The notes: generated by a model from the letters alone, not told the origin. Shown: positions 48,819-58,261, counted from the first letter of the stretch. The stretch is 64,000 nt of DNA from Verrucomicrobiota bacterium (GCA_021325145.1 JAJPHR010000054.1:1-64000); one strand, 5' to 3'. Numbers and translations: made by a program.

Positions 48819-49340
48819 TCAGGCGTTGGCGTCGTTTAGCCTTTTCCAAATCAGCAACAACGCTCTGGCAAATTCCTCCGGCCGCTCCGCCATCCACTGG
48901 CTGACCTTGTCCGTCGCAAACCAGCCACCCGCCTCAACTTCGTACGGATTGAACTGAAACGGCCCCTCGGCTTCGCAACGATAAACCCACACAAATTCCT
49001 GGCCGGTTTCAAGACAGGCCTCGATTCGAAACAACCGGCTCGGAGGTTCGCTCAGCGTCAAGCCGATCTCCTCCCGCAGTTCACGCACGGCACAGGCGTC
49101 ATATTCTTCACCGTGGTCCAAATGGCCGGATGCCGATGAATCCCACGCGCCCGGGAAAGTATCCTTTTGCATTGAACGTTTCTGGAGAAACACTTCCCCG
49201 CGCCGGTTGAACACCAGCACGTGCACCGCGCGATGCCGGAGCCCGAGCCGATGCACCTCGCCCCGCGTGCGTTGTCCGATCACCTCGTCGTGTTCGTTGA
49301 CGATGTCAAAAATTTCGTCCGCTCTCTGTGCGTGTTTCAT
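48819..49340 (-). CDS. Nudix hydrolase (YfcD/isopentenyl-diphosphate isomerase-like)
   Basis: A 173-residue Nudix protein. The Nudix box starts GHLDHGEEYDACA and ends RELREEIGL (all key glutamates present). The front EIFDIVNEHDEVIGQRTRGE and the tryptophan stretch PGAWDSSASGHLD follow the YfcD/IDI group rather than MutT. These enzymes hydrolyse nucleotide or coenzyme diphosphates; the substrate is not known. It ends the run 52.8-48.8 kb, and its start codon abuts the end of the exonuclease gene. Confidence 0.88.
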   Translation of the reverse strand: MKHAQRADEIFDIVNEHDEVIGQRTRGEVHRLGLRHRAVHVLVFNRRGEVFLQKRSMQKDTFPGAWDSSASGHLDHGEEYDACAVRELREEIGLTLSEPPSRLFRIEACLETGQEFVWVYRCEAEGPFQFNPYEVEAGGWFATDKVSQWMAERPEEFARALLLIWKRLNDANA

Positions 49341-49921
49341 CAGGCAGGTTTTGTCGGAGATCCTTTGGCGGTGTTCTCGGCCAGCATATTGCAGAAGAGC
49401 GCGCCTTGCTCGAGGGCGTCGTCCAGCGCTTGATGGCTGTGCGGCAGCTCATCGAACCATCGCCGGGGCATGTTGCGCTTGGTGGAATCGCGGTATCCGC
49501 ACTTCAGCATCGCCATCGCGTAAGTCTTGATGTCCAACGCGGAATGGGAAAACGGACTCTCCCCGGCAAAACGAATCAGATACCAATAGACAAAGAGGAA
49601 ATCAAATCCAGCTGGGTATGCCACGAACACCGGCTTGCCGGGCAACTGCTTCAGCCAGTCGAGATAACGGCGCATCGCCTGCCCGGGCGGTTGCGGGTCC
49701 TTCCGGCAGGCGGCCCATGCCTCCGGTTGCGTCTGCCACCAAGCCATCGTCTCCGGCGCGCCCGCCCCTCCCGGCAACGTCTCGAGGTTCGCCGCAAAGG
49801 TGCCGATCAAAGTTTTGTCCGCGCGATACGCCGCTGATCCAAAACTCAACATCGAATGCGGACCCGGAATCGGCCCGTCGGTTTCCACATCCGTGCTCAC
49901 GTAAATTTCGGCCGCGCTCAT
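49340..49921 (-). CDS. DnaQ-like 3'-5' exonuclease
   Basis: A 193-residue DEDDh-type exonuclease. The first motif is STDVETDGP (D11, E13), the second is in [12 protein letters not shown], and the last motif [13 protein letters not shown] carries the catalytic histidine and aspartate. Such proteins trim single strands of DNA or RNA, as in oligoribonuclease or the DNA polymerase III proofreading subunit, but the domain stands alone here. It overlaps the rsmA gene by 4 bp. Confidence 0.85.
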   Translation of the reverse strand: MSAAEIYVSTDVETDGPIPGPHSMLSFGSAAYRADKTLIGTFAANLETLPGGAGAPETMAWWQTQPEAWAACRKDPQPPGQAMRRYLDWLKQLPGKPVFVAYPAGFDFLFVYWYLIRFAGESPFSHSALDIKTYAMAMLKCGYRDSTKRNMPRRWFDELPHSHQALDDALEQGALFCNMLAENTAKGSPTKPA

Positions 49922-50754
49922 GCCTTCCTTCCAGCCTCAAGAATTTTCGTAAGCTGCACGAATTGTTCCAGGCTGACTTTTTCGGCGCGAATTTGCGGCG
50001 ACAAACCCAACTGCTCGAAAGCCGCCCCCAGTTTGTCCGCCGGCCAGTCCTGCTTCAACAACTTCATCATCATCTTTCGCCGTTGTGAAAAGCTCAGTTT
50101 CACCAGACGCGTGAAAGTGGGCCGCAATTCGTCCGGCAGCAGGGATGGCTCGCGCCGTTTCAACACGACACAGGCGGACTCCACGTCGGGCGGAGGGAAG
50201 AAACAATCGGCTGAAATCTTGAAATGACCCTGGGGCTCGTAGCGAAGTTGAACGAGCAACGAGAGCAGCCCGTAATCGGCGTCGTCCGCCCGGGCCACCA
50301 GACGCCGCGCCACCTCGAGTTGAAGCGCCACCACCACCCGCGACGGACAACCGGGAAGTCCGGCCAATTCCACGAGTAGCGGCGAAGCCACCGAGTAGGG
50401 AAGATTGGCCACGAGCTTCCAATCGCTCCAATCCCGCGGTTCGCGACGCAGATAGTCCAGTGCATCGTCGCACCGCAATTCCAGGTTCGGAGCGGTCGCG
50501 AAATGCTTCTTTAGAAAATCCGCCAAGCGCCGGTCCTTTTCGATGGCCAAAACCGAGCCCGCTTTTTCGAGCAACAATTCGGTCAGCGGCCCCAGCCCGG
50601 GACCTATCTCGAGCACCCGATCCGCCGGCGTCAGTTCGGCAGCGGCGACAATCCGCCGGAGCTGGTTCTGGTCGTGCAAAAAATTTTGGCCCAATGACTT
50701 GGTCAATTGGATCTGGCCCGACGTCAGGATTTGCTTCATCTCGGTAAGTTTCAT
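49918..50754 (-). CDS. rsmA: 16S rRNA dimethyladenosine transferase
   Basis: A 278-residue methyltransferase (KsgA) that dimethylates two adjacent adenines near the 3' end of 16S rRNA during small-subunit assembly. Conserved blocks are [15 protein letters not shown], the SAM motif [27 protein letters not shown] (the catalytic NLPY) and SFSQRRKMM. Both ends overlap neighbours by 4 bp (aminotransferase upstream, exonuclease downstream), so the genes are translated as a unit. Confidence 0.96.
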   Translation of the reverse strand: MKLTEMKQILTSGQIQLTKSLGQNFLHDQNQLRRIVAAAELTPADRVLEIGPGLGPLTELLLEKAGSVLAIEKDRRLADFLKKHFATAPNLELRCDDALDYLRREPRDWSDWKLVANLPYSVASPLLVELAGLPGCPSRVVVALQLEVARRLVARADDADYGLLSLLVQLRYEPQGHFKISADCFFPPPDVESACVVLKRREPSLLPDELRPTFTRLVKLSFSQRRKMMMKLLKQDWPADKLGAAFEQLGLSPQIRAEKVSLEQFVQLTKILEAGRKA

Positions 50755-52097
50755 CGCCTGGTTGCCTTTCGGGGCGCAGAACCCAGCCCCAAACTGCCGT
50801 GCAATGCTTTCACCGCCGCCGCCAATTGCCGCTCGCTGATGGTCAAAGGAGGCGTGAAGCTGATGACGTTCGCGTGCGCACCCTCGGGCAGCACGATAAA
50901 CCCACGCTGGAGCATGTCCTTGACGACGCGCAGCGCGACAATGGTCGCCGGCACGCCGCCCGCCAGCGAGATTTCCACCCCGGCCATCAAACCCATTCCG
51001 CGAATGGAAAACTCGAGTTGGGACTGGCCGATCCTTGCCGCCAATTCGCGCAGCAGGAACTTGCCCAGACGTTCACTGCGGCCAACGAGTTGTTGCTCGC
51101 GGATGGTTTCAATCTGCGCCAGCGCCATGGCGCAACCAACCGGATGGCCGAGAAACGTGCTGGTATGGAGCGCTTCACCGCTCGAAATCGGCCACGCCGC
51201 ATCCATGAGTTCGGCCCGGCCCACGCACGCCGACAGCGGAAATCCGCCGGTCAGGGCTTTGCCGAGGCAAATCAAATCCGGGATCGTCCCGCTGTGTTCA
51301 CAGGCGAACCATTTGCCCGTGCGGCCAAACCCGGTGTAGATCTCGTCGAAAATGAGCATCGCGCCGTGCTCATCGCACAAGCGGCGCAGGCGCGGCAGGA
51401 ATTGCGGCGGCGGCACGTTGATTCCGCCGCGCGCCTGAATCGGTTCCACCAAAATCGCGCCAATCGCTTTTTCCCGAAACAAACGGCGCACGGATTTTTC
51501 CATCTCCTCCAGGTGAAACTGCGCGGAGGGAAACGGAACAAAAAGCCCGAAGCCGCCCAACTGCGGCAAAAACGGCCAGCGAAAATAATCGCGTTGCGTG
51601 ACGTTCAACGTCCCGTAACCAAGGCCATGATACGCTTTTTCGAAAGCGATCACGCCCGGCCGGCTCGTGGCCAGCAGGGCGGTCTTCAACGCCGCCTCCA
51701 CCGCCTCAAACCCCGAATTGCAAAAAATTGCCTTGCCGGTTGCAGCCGCCTTTTTCCGGGCCTTGGATCCGTCCCTTTCCCATCTTTCAAATGTGATGCG
51801 GCTCAGCTCCCGTGCCAATTTGGCTTTAAGCGCGTGCGGATGCACATCGCCCATCGCATGCAGCAGCTTTGCCATTTGTCTCTGACCCGCGCGAACCACG
51901 CGTGGGTTGGCATGCCCCGCCGCCGCCACGCCGAAAGCCGCTGTGAGATCCAGGTATCTCTTTCCGTCCGCATCCCAAACATGGACGCCGCGCGCCCGCT
52001 CCCAAACGATCGGCCAGGAACCGTCCGGCTCGATGAACGTGATGTTCCGCGATTCGTATCTGCGTAGCAGATCGAGAACTTGTTTGGTCTGGTTCAT
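50751..52097 (-). CDS. Class III (PLP) aminotransferase
   Basis: A 448-residue fold-type I aminotransferase of the acetylornithine/ornithine group. The PLP lysine is in LICLGKALTGGFP, and the phosphate-binding stretch is FCNSGFEAVEAALKTA. Glutamate and arginine switch residues occur in LVEPIQARGGI and IFDEIYTGFGRTG. The family includes acetylornithine, 4-aminobutyrate and adenosylmethionine-8-amino-7-oxononanoate transaminases; no arginine, GABA or biotin gene is close enough to decide. It is coupled to rsmA by a 4-bp overlap and follows queE by 9 bp. Confidence 0.9.
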   Translation of the reverse strand: MNQTKQVLDLLRRYESRNITFIEPDGSWPIVWERARGVHVWDADGKRYLDLTAAFGVAAAGHANPRVVRAGQRQMAKLLHAMGDVHPHALKAKLARELSRITFERWERDGSKARKKAAATGKAIFCNSGFEAVEAALKTALLATSRPGVIAFEKAYHGLGYGTLNVTQRDYFRWPFLPQLGGFGLFVPFPSAQFHLEEMEKSVRRLFREKAIGAILVEPIQARGGINVPPPQFLPRLRRLCDEHGAMLIFDEIYTGFGRTGKWFACEHSGTIPDLICLGKALTGGFPLSACVGRAELMDAAWPISSGEALHTSTFLGHPVGCAMALAQIETIREQQLVGRSERLGKFLLRELAARIGQSQLEFSIRGMGLMAGVEISLAGGVPATIVALRVVKDMLQRGFIVLPEGAHANVISFTPPLTISERQLAAAVKALHGSLGLGSAPRKATRR

Positions 52098-52106
52098 CCG
52101 TCGTCG

Positions 52107-52835
52107 CTAAACCCCCTTCTGGTCCGGCGGCCAGATCAGCTTGTGCAATTGCGCCTGAAACCGGATCGGCAGCGCATCGGCGATGATTCGTTCCGCGAGT
52201 TCACGACGCGAAATAGGCGTCTGTCCGGCGGGGACTTTTTTCAACGATGTATCCTGCTGCTCCGCCGTAAGCGGCTGCACCCAGGAGCCAAGCAACGGAC
52301 AGATCGAATCCAACTTATATTCGGCAATCTGTTGCCGCGCCCACTCATAATCCTCGCGCGTTCCCATGACAAATTTGATTTCATCGGTTGCTTTCAAATG
52401 TCCGATATTTTCCCAGCGGTTGCGCGCGACCTCGCCGCTGCTGGGGCATTTCAAATCCATGATGCGCCGCACGCGCGGATCGACTTTCGAAATGTCATGC
52501 GCCCCGCTCGTCTCGAGCAGCACGGTAAACCCATCGTCGCACAACGCCTGCATGAGCGGCAGCGCGTTGGGCTGAAGCAAGGGCTCGCCCCCGGTCAATT
52601 CCACCAAAGGCAGCTTGGGAGTGCGGATTTGATACGGCTCTGCCAGACGCAGCACATCGGCTCGGACCTCTGCCACCGTCATCTTCCGGCCCTCCTTGAA
52701 CGCGTAAGCCGTATCGCAATACGAGCAGCGCAGATTACACGCCGTCAGCCTCACGAAAACACACGGCAATCCCGCAAAGGTACTCTCCCCCTGCAGGCTC
52801 AGATAAATTTCGTTGATGACCAGCGTATCGGACAT
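52107..52835 (-). CDS. queE: 7-carboxy-7-deazaguanine synthase
   Basis: A 242-residue radical SAM enzyme that makes the deazaguanine ring of queuosine precursors. The cluster ligands are C33, C37 and C40 in CNLRCSYC; the first motif NEIYLSLQGEST and the GGEPLL motif are typical of QueE. The C-terminal part has LETSGAHDI and MDLKCPSSG. The other preQ0 genes (queC, queD, queF, folE) are not in the window. It begins the 52.8-48.8 kb minus-strand run and is divergent from glutamate dehydrogenase. Confidence 0.93.
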   Translation of the reverse strand: MSDTLVINEIYLSLQGESTFAGLPCVFVRLTACNLRCSYCDTAYAFKEGRKMTVAEVRADVLRLAEPYQIRTPKLPLVELTGGEPLLQPNALPLMQALCDDGFTVLLETSGAHDISKVDPRVRRIMDLKCPSSGEVARNRWENIGHLKATDEIKFVMGTREDYEWARQQIAEYKLDSICPLLGSWVQPLTAEQQDTSLKKVPAGQTPISRRELAERIIADALPIRFQAQLHKLIWPPDQKGV

Positions 52836-52945
52836 GCTGATAATCTAACCTCGGCCGGCGCAGCAGGAAACAGGGAAGTCATTGGCCTGGGATTTGGAAC
52901 TTACTTGAGCCTTGGACATTTGGCCCTGGTCATTTATCCTAGGGC
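52836..52945. repeat. Half-palindrome repeat words upstream of gdh
   Basis: The short gap holds GGGATTTGGAACTT and GGACATTTGGCCCTGGTCAT, the same CCTGGTCATTT word that forms one arm of the large inverted repeat at 54232-54341. It looks like half of that element. Confidence 0.4.
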
Positions 52946-54202
52946 GTGCAAATCTACGACCATCCCGTGTTCAAGATGGCCTGTCAGCAGTTCGATCTGG
53001 TGGCTGATCGCCTGGAAATTCCCGCCAACGAACGCGACCGGCTCAAGTATCCCAAACGTTCCCTGAGCGTCGCCCTCCCCATCCATTGCGACGACGGCAC
53101 GACCCGGGTTTTCGAAGGGTATCGCGTCCAGCATCATCTTACGCTCGGCCCCACCAAGGGCGGCCTGCGCTATCATCCCGACGTCAAGCTGGGAGAAGTC
53201 GCCGCCCTGGCCATGTGGATGAGCTGGAAATGCGCCCTGACCGGCCTGCCTTACGGCGGCGCCAAAGGCGGCATCGCCTGCGACCCGCGCCAACTCTCGG
53301 CCGCTGAACTTGAGCGCCTGACCCGGCGTTACACGCAGGAAATGATCCCGTTCATCGGCCCCCAAGTTGACATCATGGCGCCCGACCTCGGCACGAACGA
53401 ACAAGTCATGGCGTGGATGATGGACTCCTATTCCGTTCACATGGGTTATACCGTGCCGAGCATCGTCACCGGCAAACCCGTGCTGCTGGGCGGCTCGCTT
53501 GGACGCCGCGAAGCCACCGGGCGCGGAGTCGCTTATCTCGTCAACCGCGCCGCGGATACGATCGGCCTCGACATCTCGAAATCCACCGCTGTGGTCCAGG
53601 GCTTCGGCAACGTGGGCTCCGTCACCGCTCTTTCCCTCGCCAAATACGGTGCTCGAATCATCGCGGTCAGCGACGCCTTCGGCGGTCTCCATAATCCCAA
53701 AGGCCTCGATATCTGGAAACTGGACCAATATGCCGCCGACAAAAAAACCATTGTCGGCTTTCCCGGCGGCGAAGCGATCACCAACGAGCAACTCCTGGTC
53801 ACACCGTGCGACGTGCTCGTACCGGCCGCTTTGGAACGGCAAATCACCGGGAAGAACGTGGCCAAAATTCAGTGCCGCATCCTCGCCGAAGCCGCCAATG
53901 GTCCCACCACGCCCGACGCCGATGTCATACTTGAGCAACGTCCCGAAATCTTTGTCATCCCCGATATTCTGTGCAACGCCGGTGGCGTGGTCGTGTCTTA
54001 TTTCGAATGGGTCCAGGATTTGCAAAGCTTCTTCTGGAACGAAACCGAAGTGACTGACAAACTCTTTCGCATCCTGGAAACCGCCTTCACGCAGACGTTG
54101 AACTTGAGTCGCAAGCAAAAACTGTCCATGCGCCAGGCAGCGTTGAGTCTCGGCATCAGCCGCGTTCGCGAGGCCAAAAAGGTTCGCGGGCTGTTTCCGT
54201 AA
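52946..54202 (+). CDS. gdhA: Glutamate dehydrogenase (Glu/Leu/Phe/Val family)
   Basis: A 418-residue dehydrogenase that interconverts glutamate with 2-oxoglutarate and ammonia. GPTKGGLRYHPDV and LPYGGAKGGI carry the glutamate- and catalysis-linked lysines; VQGFGNVGS is the NAD-binding fold. The length and hexamer-type sequence (no large C-terminal insert) fit the small bacterial/archaeal group that often works as a catabolic, NAD-linked enzyme. The start is GTG at 52946, four codons before a conserved DHPVFKMACQQF block. Confidence 0.95.
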   Translation: MQIYDHPVFKMACQQFDLVADRLEIPANERDRLKYPKRSLSVALPIHCDDGTTRVFEGYRVQHHLTLGPTKGGLRYHPDVKLGEVAALAMWMSWKCALTGLPYGGAKGGIACDPRQLSAAELERLTRRYTQEMIPFIGPQVDIMAPDLGTNEQVMAWMMDSYSVHMGYTVPSIVTGKPVLLGGSLGRREATGRGVAYLVNRAADTIGLDISKSTAVVQGFGNVGSVTALSLAKYGARIIAVSDAFGGLHNPKGLDIWKLDQYAADKKTIVGFPGGEAITNEQLLVTPCDVLVPAALERQITGKNVAKIQCRILAEAANGPTTPDADVILEQRPEIFVIPDILCNAGGVVVSYFEWVQDLQSFFWNETEVTDKLFRILETAFTQTLNLSRKQKLSMRQAALSLGISRVREAKKVRGLFP

Positions 54203-54231
54203 GAGGCGCTTTTGTTGCTTGGTGCGGCGGT

Positions 54232-54341
54232 AATGACCAATGATCAATGCCAAATGACCAAGGAAGATCCAAGGGCCAAGCGCCGATTTAGATTTGGAGT
54301 TTGGGCATTCCCTGGTCATTTGACATTGATCATTGGTCATT
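54232..54341. repeat. Large inverted repeat (AATGACCAATGATC type)
   Basis: The left arm 54232-54265 and right arm 54308-54341 are 34 bases each and pair with only two mismatches; a 42-base spacer lies between. The left end reads AATGACCAATGATCAATG and the right end ATTGATCATTGGTCATT. The whole element lies in the reading frame of the next gene. A half-copy is at 52836-52945. Confidence 0.85.
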
Positions 54342-55336
54342 GTGCCTCCGTCGCCATTTTTCTGGTTGTGTTTGCGCTGAGTCAGGCTAGCGGCGCGGAT
54401 GTCAGTTACTACGCCCTGATCAAATCCCAGCAGTGGCTGCAGACCAATTCGGCGGGCGCAATTTTGCCGGCCACAAACGCCTGGGCATTTGATGCCTTGG
54501 TGGTGGCGAACCTCACCAATGGCGTGACCAACGCCACCATCCAGGGGCAATATCCGTCACCCCTCGAAACCCTGGTGCTTCAATCAAACCGATTGGAGTT
54601 GCTGTTCGAGCAACGCTTCGACACTCAAAGCGCCATGGATGGGCTGTTTCCCAACGGCCCGATCATAGGCACCGGCTTCACCGTGACCATGTTTGGAACC
54701 AACGACGGCGTTCGGACCGGGACCTTGAGCTTCCCCTCAGGCTCATTCAACCAATACCCATCCTCGCCGACCCTCGCCAATTTCACTGCCGCGCAGTCAG
54801 TCGATTCGACGACGGATTTCACGTTTTTGTGGAATTTCTCCGGCGGAAAAACCTCGGATGTAGTCCAAGTGACTGTGGTCGGAACGGCAGGCAGCCTGTT
54901 GTTTTCCTCCCCGGCGCCTTTCTCCACCAACGCCCTCACCGGACTTTCGAACTCGATTGTCATCCCCGCTTACACGCTGCCGGCTGGGAGCAATCTCCAG
55001 GCGCACTTAAGCGTCGGGCGGCCCGTCGGCGCGAACACCTCGAGCTATCCCGGCGCGACGGGAATAGCCGTGCTGGGCATCGATATTCAATTCCCGCTGG
55101 TCACGCGGCCCGACCCCGTGCATCCGCGGCTTACCGTGCTTTCGACAAAACCCGCGCCGCCGCGGCTGCAGTTCACCGGTGAAACCAACCGCAATTATCA
55201 TCTCCAGTTCACGACCAATTTCGTTTCCTGGCAGGACTTGCTCGTGACCAATTCTCCGACCGGCACGGGAACCGTCACTGACACGAGTTCACCGATTCCC
55301 GGCAAACGCTTTTATCGGATCAAGGTGGGGCCCTAG
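54233..55336 (+). CDS. Secreted protein of unknown function, start inside a palindromic repeat
   Basis: About 367 residues from the ATG at 54233. The first 37 residues (MTNDQCQMTK... to LTLIIGH) are the translation of the inverted repeat. A signal-like core follows (VAIFLVVFALSQASGA). A TTG at 54326 would give MIIGHCASVAIFLVVFALSQ and remove most of the repeat; which start is used is not clear. The mature part is beta-rich, with no recognised domain; near the end ETNRNYHLQFTTNFVSWQDL copies the C-terminal style of other large exported proteins of the phylum, including the astacin protein here. Function unknown. Confidence 0.6.
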   Translation: MTNDQCQMTKEDPRAKRRFRFGVWAFPGHLTLIIGHCASVAIFLVVFALSQASGADVSYYALIKSQQWLQTNSAGAILPATNAWAFDALVVANLTNGVTNATIQGQYPSPLETLVLQSNRLELLFEQRFDTQSAMDGLFPNGPIIGTGFTVTMFGTNDGVRTGTLSFPSGSFNQYPSSPTLANFTAAQSVDSTTDFTFLWNFSGGKTSDVVQVTVVGTAGSLLFSSPAPFSTNALTGLSNSIVIPAYTLPAGSNLQAHLSVGRPVGANTSSYPGATGIAVLGIDIQFPLVTRPDPVHPRLTVLSTKPAPPRLQFTGETNRNYHLQFTTNFVSWQDLLVTNSPTGTGTVTDTSSPIPGKRFYRIKVGP

Positions 55337-55424
55337 GGGAAAGCTCGAAGCTCCAAAAACCAAACATCAGAAAAACTTCAAGATCCAGACACCAAGCCAG
55401 GCTGTATGGTCTCGAAGCGAGGTG

Positions 55425-55769
55425 TTATAAGGTCGTTTTTCCTGCGGCTTTGGCTTTTTTCCATCGTTCTTTGGCGACGGCGGACATCCGGGCCTTGGCA
55501 GCAGCGCTCATTTTGCGGCGGGGCTTCTTCGCGGCTGCCGGGGCGGTGGCTTCTCCCTTGATTTTGGCCCATCTTCTCCGGGCGCCCGCCGCAATGGCCG
55601 CCCGGCCAGCCGCGGACATGCGCCGCTTCTTGCGGAAGGGGCTGGGGATTTCAGTGCCATCGCCGCCCAGGACTTCGTCCAATTGGGCTTGCAAGGTTTC
55701 GAGCTTGGCTTTGATTTTAATCGCTCGCTCCAATTGGCGAACGGATACATTCGTTAGGCTGTTATTCAT
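55425..55769 (-). CDS. Basic DNA-binding-like protein with repeated SAAxRA-RW motif
   Basis: A 114-residue protein, starting MNNSLTNVS. Residues about 9-37 are a short coiled coil. The rest is strongly basic and carries two copies of one motif: RKKRRMSAAGRAAIAAGARR at 46-65 continuing to RWAKIKG, and KKPRRKMSAAAKARMSAVAK at 81-100 continuing to ERWKKAKA. The motif has the look of small DNA-binding repeats such as NUMOD3 or AT-hook-like segments; a nucleoid role is plausible but not shown. It is convergent with the secreted protein gene. The frame extends upstream 26 codons, but those include repeat-free, weakly coding sequence. Confidence 0.7.
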   Translation of the reverse strand: MNNSLTNVSVRQLERAIKIKAKLETLQAQLDEVLGGDGTEIPSPFRKKRRMSAAGRAAIAAGARRRWAKIKGEATAPAAAKKPRRKMSAAAKARMSAVAKERWKKAKAAGKTTL

Positions 55770-55843
55770 ACGAGTCGAATTTACGGATGATTTGACCGGT
55801 CGGTCAAGAGCCTGATTCTCTTGCCCCCATCGCCACAGCGCGT

Positions 55844-56959
55844 TCACCTATCCTTTTTCAGCTTTTCATCGAACCACACCAGCGTCTTTTCCCACATCTC
55901 GGATGTGTAAACGTGGCCCTGGTTTGGATAAACGATGCTTTGAAAAGCGCCCTCCTGCCGGTAAAGCTGATAAACGGGGCGGACGGCGGATTCGATGGCG
56001 TGGATGCCATCGACCGGCGAGGTTGGATCCTGATCGCCGTCCAGGAACAGCACCGGACGCGGCGCAAGCAAGGCCACGATGGCCTCGGTATCGAAATGAT
56101 TCAGCAGATTGGGGACAAAATAGTAAATGCCATGCGCTTTGAGGTTTTGGCGCGCGATCAGGTTTTGATAGCGGGTAAGGCAATCGATCGGCACGCCCGT
56201 TTTCAATCGATCATCCAGTGCCATGAGCCACCACGAACGCGTTGCGCCCAGACTCATGCCCGTAACTCCAATAGCATGCTGGTCCACTTCGGGGCGCGAC
56301 GCCAGGTAATCGAGCGCCATCAAGTCGTCCCGCAGCATCATGCCCCAAAGGGTGCGGCCGATCCACAAGTTGAATTTGCTGGCGGTCATTTCGCCGGCGC
56401 TCCCCTTCTCCGTCGGGCCGCCGGGACCACGACCGTCACGCTCGCCAAAGCAATAAGCGTCAATGGCCATCACCACATAGCCGCGTTGGGCGAGGGCCGG
56501 CCCCGGTGGAACGGGCGTGTGGCGCGCCTGGAAAAGTTCCTCTTTGCCGATTTCGTATTCCCCGCCGTGCCAGTGGCAATAGAGAATGGCCGGCGACGGG
56601 CCTGGTGCGTTTCGCGGCAGGAGCAAATATCCGGGCACAGTCGCTCCCGCGCCATTATCGAACTGGAACTTCTCCAACCGGTAAGCGCCGCGGTCTTCGC
56701 GGGAAAGAATCTCAACCTTGGGCGCTTTGGGACGTGGCGGAAGCCGGCCAAGGAGTTGGACGAGTTCGGCGCGAATGGTTTTGCGCTTGATCTCCCATTC
56801 GCGGAGCGAAGCGGGCACGGTAAACGCCGGAACCGGACCAGCGCTTTCCCACCAACGCGCGGCATCGGTTTGGTTGGTATCCGCCAGCGTTGATTTGCAA
56901 TTTCCTCCGAGGAGCATGGTGGCTACGATGAAGCTGTGAAGGCGGGAAATTCCGGTCAT
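55844..56959 (-). CDS. Exported alpha/beta hydrolase (acetyl-xylan esterase-like)
   Basis: A 371-residue hydrolase with a short signal sequence (SFIVATMLLGGN). The nucleophile is in GMSLGATRS, the acid in LFLDGDQDPTSPVDG, and the histidine in YPNQGHVYT. The layout (long N-terminal part with VPGYLLLPRNAPGP and HWHGGEYEIGK) resembles the Abhydrolase_7/acetyl-xylan esterase group. It overlaps the mqnE gene by 4 bp and is translated after it, an odd partner for a menaquinone enzyme. Substrate unknown. Confidence 0.85.
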   Translation of the reverse strand: MTGISRLHSFIVATMLLGGNCKSTLADTNQTDAARWWESAGPVPAFTVPASLREWEIKRKTIRAELVQLLGRLPPRPKAPKVEILSREDRGAYRLEKFQFDNGAGATVPGYLLLPRNAPGPSPAILYCHWHGGEYEIGKEELFQARHTPVPPGPALAQRGYVVMAIDAYCFGERDGRGPGGPTEKGSAGEMTASKFNLWIGRTLWGMMLRDDLMALDYLASRPEVDQHAIGVTGMSLGATRSWWLMALDDRLKTGVPIDCLTRYQNLIARQNLKAHGIYYFVPNLLNHFDTEAIVALLAPRPVLFLDGDQDPTSPVDGIHAIESAVRPVYQLYRQEGAFQSIVYPNQGHVYTSEMWEKTLVWFDEKLKKDR

Positions 56960-58125
56960 GCCGTGGCCAGGTTGTCCTCCAGAACCTTTGATTTCCCGGC
57001 AGCGGCTTCGGTTTCATCGCCGGCTGTATCATTCCACACTTTGATCGGTTCGTAGAAGGTATTGCGTTGGACCGGGGTCCGGCCTGCTTCGCGAATGGCC
57101 TTGACCAAGGTGGCTTCCGTTTGGGCCTGCGGCGAGGCAGCTCCCGCCATGTGAAAGATATGCTCCTCGATGATCGTGCCATGCAGATCATCCGCGCCGT
57201 AACTGAGCGCAACTTGCGCGAGTTTCAATCCCATCCCAACCCAATAAGCCGTAATGTGGTCAAAATTATCAAGATAGATGCGGCTGACCGCCAGGGTGCG
57301 AAGCGCGTCGAAACCCGTTGGCGGGGTCTTCACCGGAATCTCATTGTTTTCCGGTTGATAAGGGAGCGGGACAAAACCGACGAAGCCATGCGTTTCATCC
57401 TGCAAGTTTCTCAGATAACGCAGATGATCCACGCGGTCAGCCAGCGATTCCACATGCCCGTAAAGCATTGTGCAGGTGCTCTTGCCGCCCATTCGATGCC
57501 AGGTCCGATGCACGTCCAGGTACTCTTCCGCCGACTCCTTGCCTTTGGCGATTCCGGACCGGACTTCCTTCCGAAAAATCTCCGCGCCGCCGCCGGTGAG
57601 CGAGTCCAATCCCGCCGCCTTCAATTCGGCCAGCGTTTCCGGCACCGATTTTTTTGCCAGCCAGGCAAGGTGCAGGATTTCGATGGCCGTGAAACACTTG
57701 AGTTGCAACCGCGCGTCGAGCCCGCGCAGCGCCTTGAGCATCTCGGTGTAGTAGCTGAACGGCAGCGACGGATGCAGTCCGCCGACAATATGCAACTCCG
57801 TGACACCGAGAGCGAGGGCTTCGCGGGCCTTCTGGACAATCTCCTCGACGGAATGCTGAAAACCGTCCGCGTCGCGCTTTTTGCGGGCGAAGGAGCAAAA
57901 CTGGCAACTCAGGATGCAGTAGTTCGAGTAGTTGATGTACCGGTTGATGATATAACTGGCGCGGTTGCCGGCCTTCCGCTGCCGAACCAAATCAGCCATC
58001 GCGCCCAGCGTATTCAAATCCTTGCTCTCAAAAAGCCGGAGCGCCTCCGCCTCGGAGATGCGTTCACCCGCGGCAACCTTGTCGTAGAGGTCGCGCAGTT
58101 CACTTTTTTGGACGAAGAAATTCAC
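56956..58125 (-). CDS. mqnE: Aminofutalosine synthase (menaquinone, futalosine route)
   Basis: A 389-residue radical SAM enzyme, step two of the futalosine pathway to menaquinone. The cluster ligands are C70, C74 and C77 (CILSCQFCSFARK). HIVGGLHPSLPFSYYTEML and GGGAEIFRKEVR are typical. MqnC is similar, but HIVGGLHPSLP and the GGAE stretch favour MqnE. It heads a run of menaquinone-linked genes with mqnP and ubiX upstream. A 4-bp overlap couples it to the esterase gene. Confidence 0.93.
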   Translation of the reverse strand: MNFFVQKSELRDLYDKVAAGERISEAEALRLFESKDLNTLGAMADLVRQRKAGNRASYIINRYINYSNYCILSCQFCSFARKKRDADGFQHSVEEIVQKAREALALGVTELHIVGGLHPSLPFSYYTEMLKALRGLDARLQLKCFTAIEILHLAWLAKKSVPETLAELKAAGLDSLTGGGAEIFRKEVRSGIAKGKESAEEYLDVHRTWHRMGGKSTCTMLYGHVESLADRVDHLRYLRNLQDETHGFVGFVPLPYQPENNEIPVKTPPTGFDALRTLAVSRIYLDNFDHITAYWVGMGLKLAQVALSYGADDLHGTIIEEHIFHMAGAASPQAQTEATLVKAIREAGRTPVQRNTFYEPIKVWNDTAGDETEAAAGKSKVLEDNLATA

Positions 58126-58261
58126 TAAAAGTTATTGGACCTAAATCTCGAACCGCATCTGCTCAGGATCCCCGCCTGCCCAGACAAGTTCCAAGCACGA
58201 ACTCAGCCTAGTGGATTGCATCGATCTGTTCAACCTCGGAACCTGGCACATCCGGGTAAAC

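Noticed and set aside
52934..54550. A 538-codon frame antisense to gdhA
   Set aside because: gdhA is a clear enzyme; the antisense frame contains the repeat peptide and no domain.
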